From positions 1 through 8,904 of the forward strand of contig JASBTC010000256.1 of the NCBI GenBank assembly GCA_030148625.1: DNA of 8,904 bases, written 5' to 3'. The notes beneath the pieces are model-generated. The model saw nothing but the letters and a program-made list of their open reading frames with translations, did not search any database and was not told the origin of the DNA. Positions 7,008 to 8,904 of the stretch are shown here, piece by piece. The translations under genes and the position numbers were made by a program. Position 1 is the first letter of the stretch. Each line of letters starts with the position of its first letter. This DNA comes from Sphingobium sp. GTDB lineage: Bacteria; Pseudomonadota; Alphaproteobacteria; Sphingomonadales; Sphingomonadaceae.

Positions 7008-8272
7008 CGAGGCTTGAGCCAGCGGTCGGCGAAAGCGATGAAGTGATCCCAGTCGCTCGCCGTCAGGGCGTGGGGACCGGTGCGGATGTGATAGCCGATC
7101 CGCGACCGGATGGAGCGGTCGGGCGGCGGCATCGTCTGCGCGTCGAGGCCGCCCGCCCCGAGCAGGCGATAGACCGGATCGGCGCCCTTCGCGGCGAGGA
7201 ATTCGCCTTTGGGGTCTGCCCACCAGTCCTGAGTCGCGCTGGCGATATAGACGGGGCGGGGGGCGGCGAGTGCGATCAGCATGTGCGCGTCGACCGGAAG
7301 TTCGTTCTCGCGCTCGGCATAGGTCTTGAAGCGCGGGGCGAACCAGTAATTGTTCATCACCCGGATCGTCTCGCCGAAATTGCGGCGGTAGAGCGCGGCG
7401 CCGCCCTCTCCCGAATTGTTCGCGATGACCATTGCGAAGCGCTCGTCGCGCGCGCCGGCCCAAAGCGCCGCCTTGCCGTAGCGGGAGTGGCCGAACACGA
7501 TGACGCGGCGGGGATCGACTGCGGGGTCAGTCGCCAGATAGTCATAGACCCGGCTGAGGCCCCAGGCCCAGGTCGCGATCGCCCCCCAATGCTGCGGGTC
7601 GGAAGGGCTGGTGCCGAACCGGGGGTGGATGCTCTCCGCAACCTTGTTGTCGCCATCGGGATAGAGATCGCCGGTGAAGTAGGTGGCGACGCCGTAACCC
7701 GCCTTCAGGATCGCCTCGACCGGCCATTCGGACGCGTCGATGCCGCGCGAGTGCAGCGTGGCGCTGCCCTTGCGGATGCCGGGCGCCGGGGTGACCCAGC
7801 CGGGCGTGATGTGGATGGCTGGATCAGGATGGATCGCCTGATTGCCATGGAAGTTGGGGCCGAGGAATACCGATACAGGGCCGCGCGCGGATGCGGGCAG
7901 ATAGAGCAGCACGCGCATCTGCGGCCCGTCGCGCCGCCCGGCGAGGAGGATCGTCACCTGTCGCCGCACTGCAAGACCGCCCAGCGCGGCTTCTTCCTGC
8001 TCCTCGACGATATAGCGCGCACGAAGCGGGCGGGGCGCGACGCCGTAGATGTTCGCTTCGAATAGCGCGATGAGCTCGGTACGCCGCTTGCGCCAGCCCT
8101 GCGGGTTTCGCACGATGCGCCCGCCGGCGGCGATCAGCGGATCGGGAAGCCGGTAGGGGGCGACCTTCGCCTCGTCCGAATTGCCGTCGAGCTGCGCGGC
8201 GGCGGGCACCAGGCAGGCGAGGGCGGCCAATGCCGCCGCCAAGCCGTTGATCGCCATGACGACGCGCCGCAT
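7004..8272 (-). CDS. CE15 glucuronoyl (4-O-methyl-glucuronoyl) esterase
   Basis: An alpha/beta-hydrolase of 422 residues. CE15 enzymes cleave esters on the carboxyl group of (4-O-methyl)glucuronic acid, such as the lignin-glucuronoxylan ester bond. The nucleophile elbow FGHSRYGKAALWAGARDERFA is classic for CE15, with Ser263 as nucleophile. His410 in SDWDHF is the probable catalytic histidine. Candidate acids are Glu289 in NNSGEGG and Asp349 in TQDWWADP. The N-terminus has two arginines and a hydrophobic core ending PAAAQ, a Sec-type signal peptide. I place the start at the ATG 8270-8272, preceded by GGAGCGGGAGAG. An in-frame ATG at 8302 would add ten residues but lies inside the shared dyad and has no ribosome-binding site. 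A further ATG at 8257 would leave almost no n-region. The gene is divergent from GH79, which acts on the same sugar, and its TAG lies within a CTAG shared with the GH29 stop. Confidence 0.88.
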   Translation of the reverse strand: MRRVVMAINGLAAALAALACLVPAAAQLDGNSDEAKVAPYRLPDPLIAAGGRIVRNPQGWRKRRTELIALFEANIYGVAPRPLRARYIVEEQEEAALGGLAVRRQVTILLAGRRDGPQMRVLLYLPASARGPVSVFLGPNFHGNQAIHPDPAIHITPGWVTPAPGIRKGSATLHSRGIDASEWPVEAILKAGYGVATYFTGDLYPDGDNKVAESIHPRFGTSPSDPQHWGAIATWAWGLSRVYDYLATDPAVDPRRVIVFGHSRYGKAALWAGARDERFAMVIANNSGEGGAALYRRNFGETIRVMNNYWFAPRFKTYAERENELPVDAHMLIALAAPRPVYIASATQDWWADPKGEFLAAKGADPVYRLLGAGGLDAQTMPPPDRSIRSRIGYHIRTGPHALTASDWDHFIAFADRWLKPR

Positions 8273-8295
8273 CCGCTCTCCCGCTCCAATCATTG

Positions 8296-8306
8296 TTGTC
8301 ATACAG
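8296..8306. promoter_or_regulatory. Third copy of the TGT-N3-ACA dyad, putative operator
   Basis: TTGTCATACAG matches TTGTCATACAA at 2529 in 10 of 11 bases. Extended to the right, TGTCATACAGGTTT (8297-8310) matches TGTCTTACAGGTTT (2547-2560) in 13 of 14. It overlaps the -35 box of the GH79 promoter and sits 24 bases upstream of the chosen CE15 start, so one protein could control both divergent genes. Confidence 0.6.
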
Positions 8307-8324
8307 GTTTTCCAAACATATGAT
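8296..8324 (+). promoter_or_regulatory. Sigma-70-type promoter for the GH79 gene
   Basis: TTGTCA (8296-8301, five of six consensus bases) and TATGAT (8319-8324, five of six) are separated by exactly 17 bp. Transcription would begin near 8331, about 40 bases before the GH79 ATG at 8374. The -35 box is the left half of the 11-bp dyad at 8296-8306, so a protein bound there would block polymerase. It is the best promoter-like match I found in the window. Confidence 0.6.
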
Positions 8325-8333
8325 AATCATATG
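8317..8333. promoter_or_regulatory. 17-bp inverted repeat CATATGA-TAA-TCATATG over the GH79 -10 box
   Basis: Two perfect 7-bp arms flank a 3-bp centre in an unusually AT-rich patch of a GC-rich window. The repeat covers the proposed -10 box of the GH79 promoter. It also overlaps a weak minus-strand promoter candidate for CE15 (TTGCAC at 8342-8337, TATGTT at 8320-8315, 16-bp gap). It may be a second operator distinct from the TGT-N3-ACA dyad, or a melting-prone promoter core. No matching repeat is seen at the other control region. Confidence 0.5.
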
Positions 8334-8373
8334 ATCGTGCAAGATGCGCGGCAGATCACAGGGAGAGTGCCGG

Positions 8374-8904
8374 ATGAAGCGCCGTGATTTCGTTGAGATG
8401 CTTGCGGTCGCGGGCGGTGTCGCGATGCTTCCGCGCGTCGCGGCAGCGACCGGGCGGGTGCTGGCGCTCAACTATGATCCGGCGCGGACCGGCGCGACCA
8501 TCCCGCGCGATTATATCGGCCTGTCGTTCGAGCGGGCGCAGCTGTCCAACCCCGGCTATTTCTCAGCGGAGAACAAGGCGTTCGTCCAGCTGGTCCGCGG
8601 CCTGTCGCCGTCCGGAAGCATCCGGCTGGGCGGATCGTCGGGCGAACATACCGCCTATATCGGCGACCGGACCATTCCGCCTGCGTTCGAGATCCACGGG
8701 CCGGAGCATAACAAGCTCGATCGCGAGGGGCTGAACGTCTCAACCGTCGCGCTGCGCAACCTGCGCGGCTTCCTCGACGCGACGGGATGGACCTGCCTCT
8801 ATGGCCTCAACATGGCGCATGCGACGCCCGAACAGGCCGCGCGCGAGGCGGCGGACGTACAGCGCATCCTCGGCCCGCGGCTGTCGGCGATCCAGATCGG
8901 CAAC
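8374..8904 (+). CDS. GH79-family beta-glucuronidase, 5' part; 3' end outside window
   Basis: The first 177 residues of a glycoside hydrolase most like bacterial GH79 beta-glucuronidases, which release (4-O-methyl)glucuronic acid from plant glycans such as arabinogalactan proteins. KRRDFV (2-7) and a hydrophobic stretch ending RVAAA near 25 form a twin-arginine-type signal. The catalytic barrel begins with IPRDYIGLSFERAQL (43-57), then a YFSAENKAFVQLVRGL block (62-77), SIRLGGSSGEHT (82-93), GWTCLYGLNMAHATPEQAA (138-156) and RLSAIQIGN (169-177). In clan GH-A the acid/base glutamate follows such an Asn, so the window stops one codon before it. GGGAGAG at 8361-8367 supports the start. It is divergent from CE15, and the two act on the same sugar. 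A related clan-A family such as GH39 or GH30 is the main alternative. Confidence 0.82.
   Translation, partial: MKRRDFVEMLAVAGGVAMLPRVAAATGRVLALNYDPARTGATIPRDYIGLSFERAQLSNPGYFSAENKAFVQLVRGLSPSGSIRLGGSSGEHTAYIGDRTIPPAFEIHGPEHNKLDREGLNVSTVALRNLRGFLDATGWTCLYGLNMAHATPEQAAREAADVQRILGPRLSAIQIGN

Noticed and set aside
5511..7463. Minus-strand open frame of 650 codons across GH29 and the end of CE15
   Set aside because: It overlaps two genes with clear catalytic motifs, and its sequence is Arg/Pro/Gly-rich without domain signatures; it is a frame shadow.
6917..8065. Plus-strand open frame of 382 codons opposite CE15
   Set aside because: CE15 has a full set of family motifs on the other strand; this frame has none and no ribosome-binding site.
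7004..8272. Possible lipoprotein signal in CE15 (LAALAC near its N-terminus)
   Set aside because: The position three before the Cys is Ala rather than Leu/Val/Ile, and a good signal-peptidase I site (PAAAQ) follows; ordinary secretion is more likely.
8384..8734. Plus-strand open frame of 116 codons at the start of the GH79 gene
   Set aside because: It is in a different frame from the GH79 sequence, which starts at 8374 with a ribosome-binding site and stays open to the window end; the short frame is Arg/Ser-rich with no motif.

Overview
The window reads as a carbohydrate-utilisation locus from an alphaproteobacterium, most likely a sphingomonad (Sphingomonas or a relative). The grounds are the high GC content, a very large TonB-dependent receptor of the Caulobacter/Sphingomonas/Xanthomonas oligosaccharide type with no SusD partner, and a hairpin repeat (CCCAGCGAAAGCTGGG) of a kind common between genes in sphingomonads. 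The genus is inferred; no rRNA or other marker is present.

Layout, left to right: (1) the 3' end of a glucuronate isomerase gene (uxaC, +); (2) a two-hairpin repeat filling the gap to the convergent next gene; (3) a GH28 polygalacturonase-family glycosidase (-); (4) a divergent control region of about 136 bp with two tandem 11-bp dyads and a third palindrome; (5) a 972-residue TonB-dependent receptor (+), followed by a hairpin terminator; (6) a GH29 alpha-L-fucosidase (+), whose stop codon overlaps that of (7) a convergent CE15 glucuronoyl esterase (-); (8) a second divergent control region of about 100 bp with a good sigma-70 promoter overlapped by another copy of the 11-bp dyad; (9) the 5' part of a GH79 beta-glucuronidase-family gene (+), cut by the window end just before its expected catalytic Asn-Glu pair.

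The genes make sense as one system for a plant cell-wall glycan that carries (4-O-methyl)glucuronic acid, galacturonic acid and fucose. The receptor would import oligosaccharides through the outer membrane. CE15 would remove alcohols (such as lignin) ester-linked to glucuronic acid, GH79 would release the glucuronic acid, GH29 would remove fucose, and GH28 would cut galacturonosyl linkages. UxaC would pass free uronic acids into the Ashwell pathway. Three of the glycosidases (GH28, GH29, GH79) begin with twin-arginine-type signals, so the set is probably periplasmic.

The main non-coding observation is that the two divergent control regions share a dyad of consensus YTGTCWTACAR. Its geometry fits a FadR-type GntR regulator, which suggests that one uronate-responsive repressor controls at least four of these genes. 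No mobile element, RNA gene or CRISPR array was seen. Every stretch without a gene is shorter than 140 bp.
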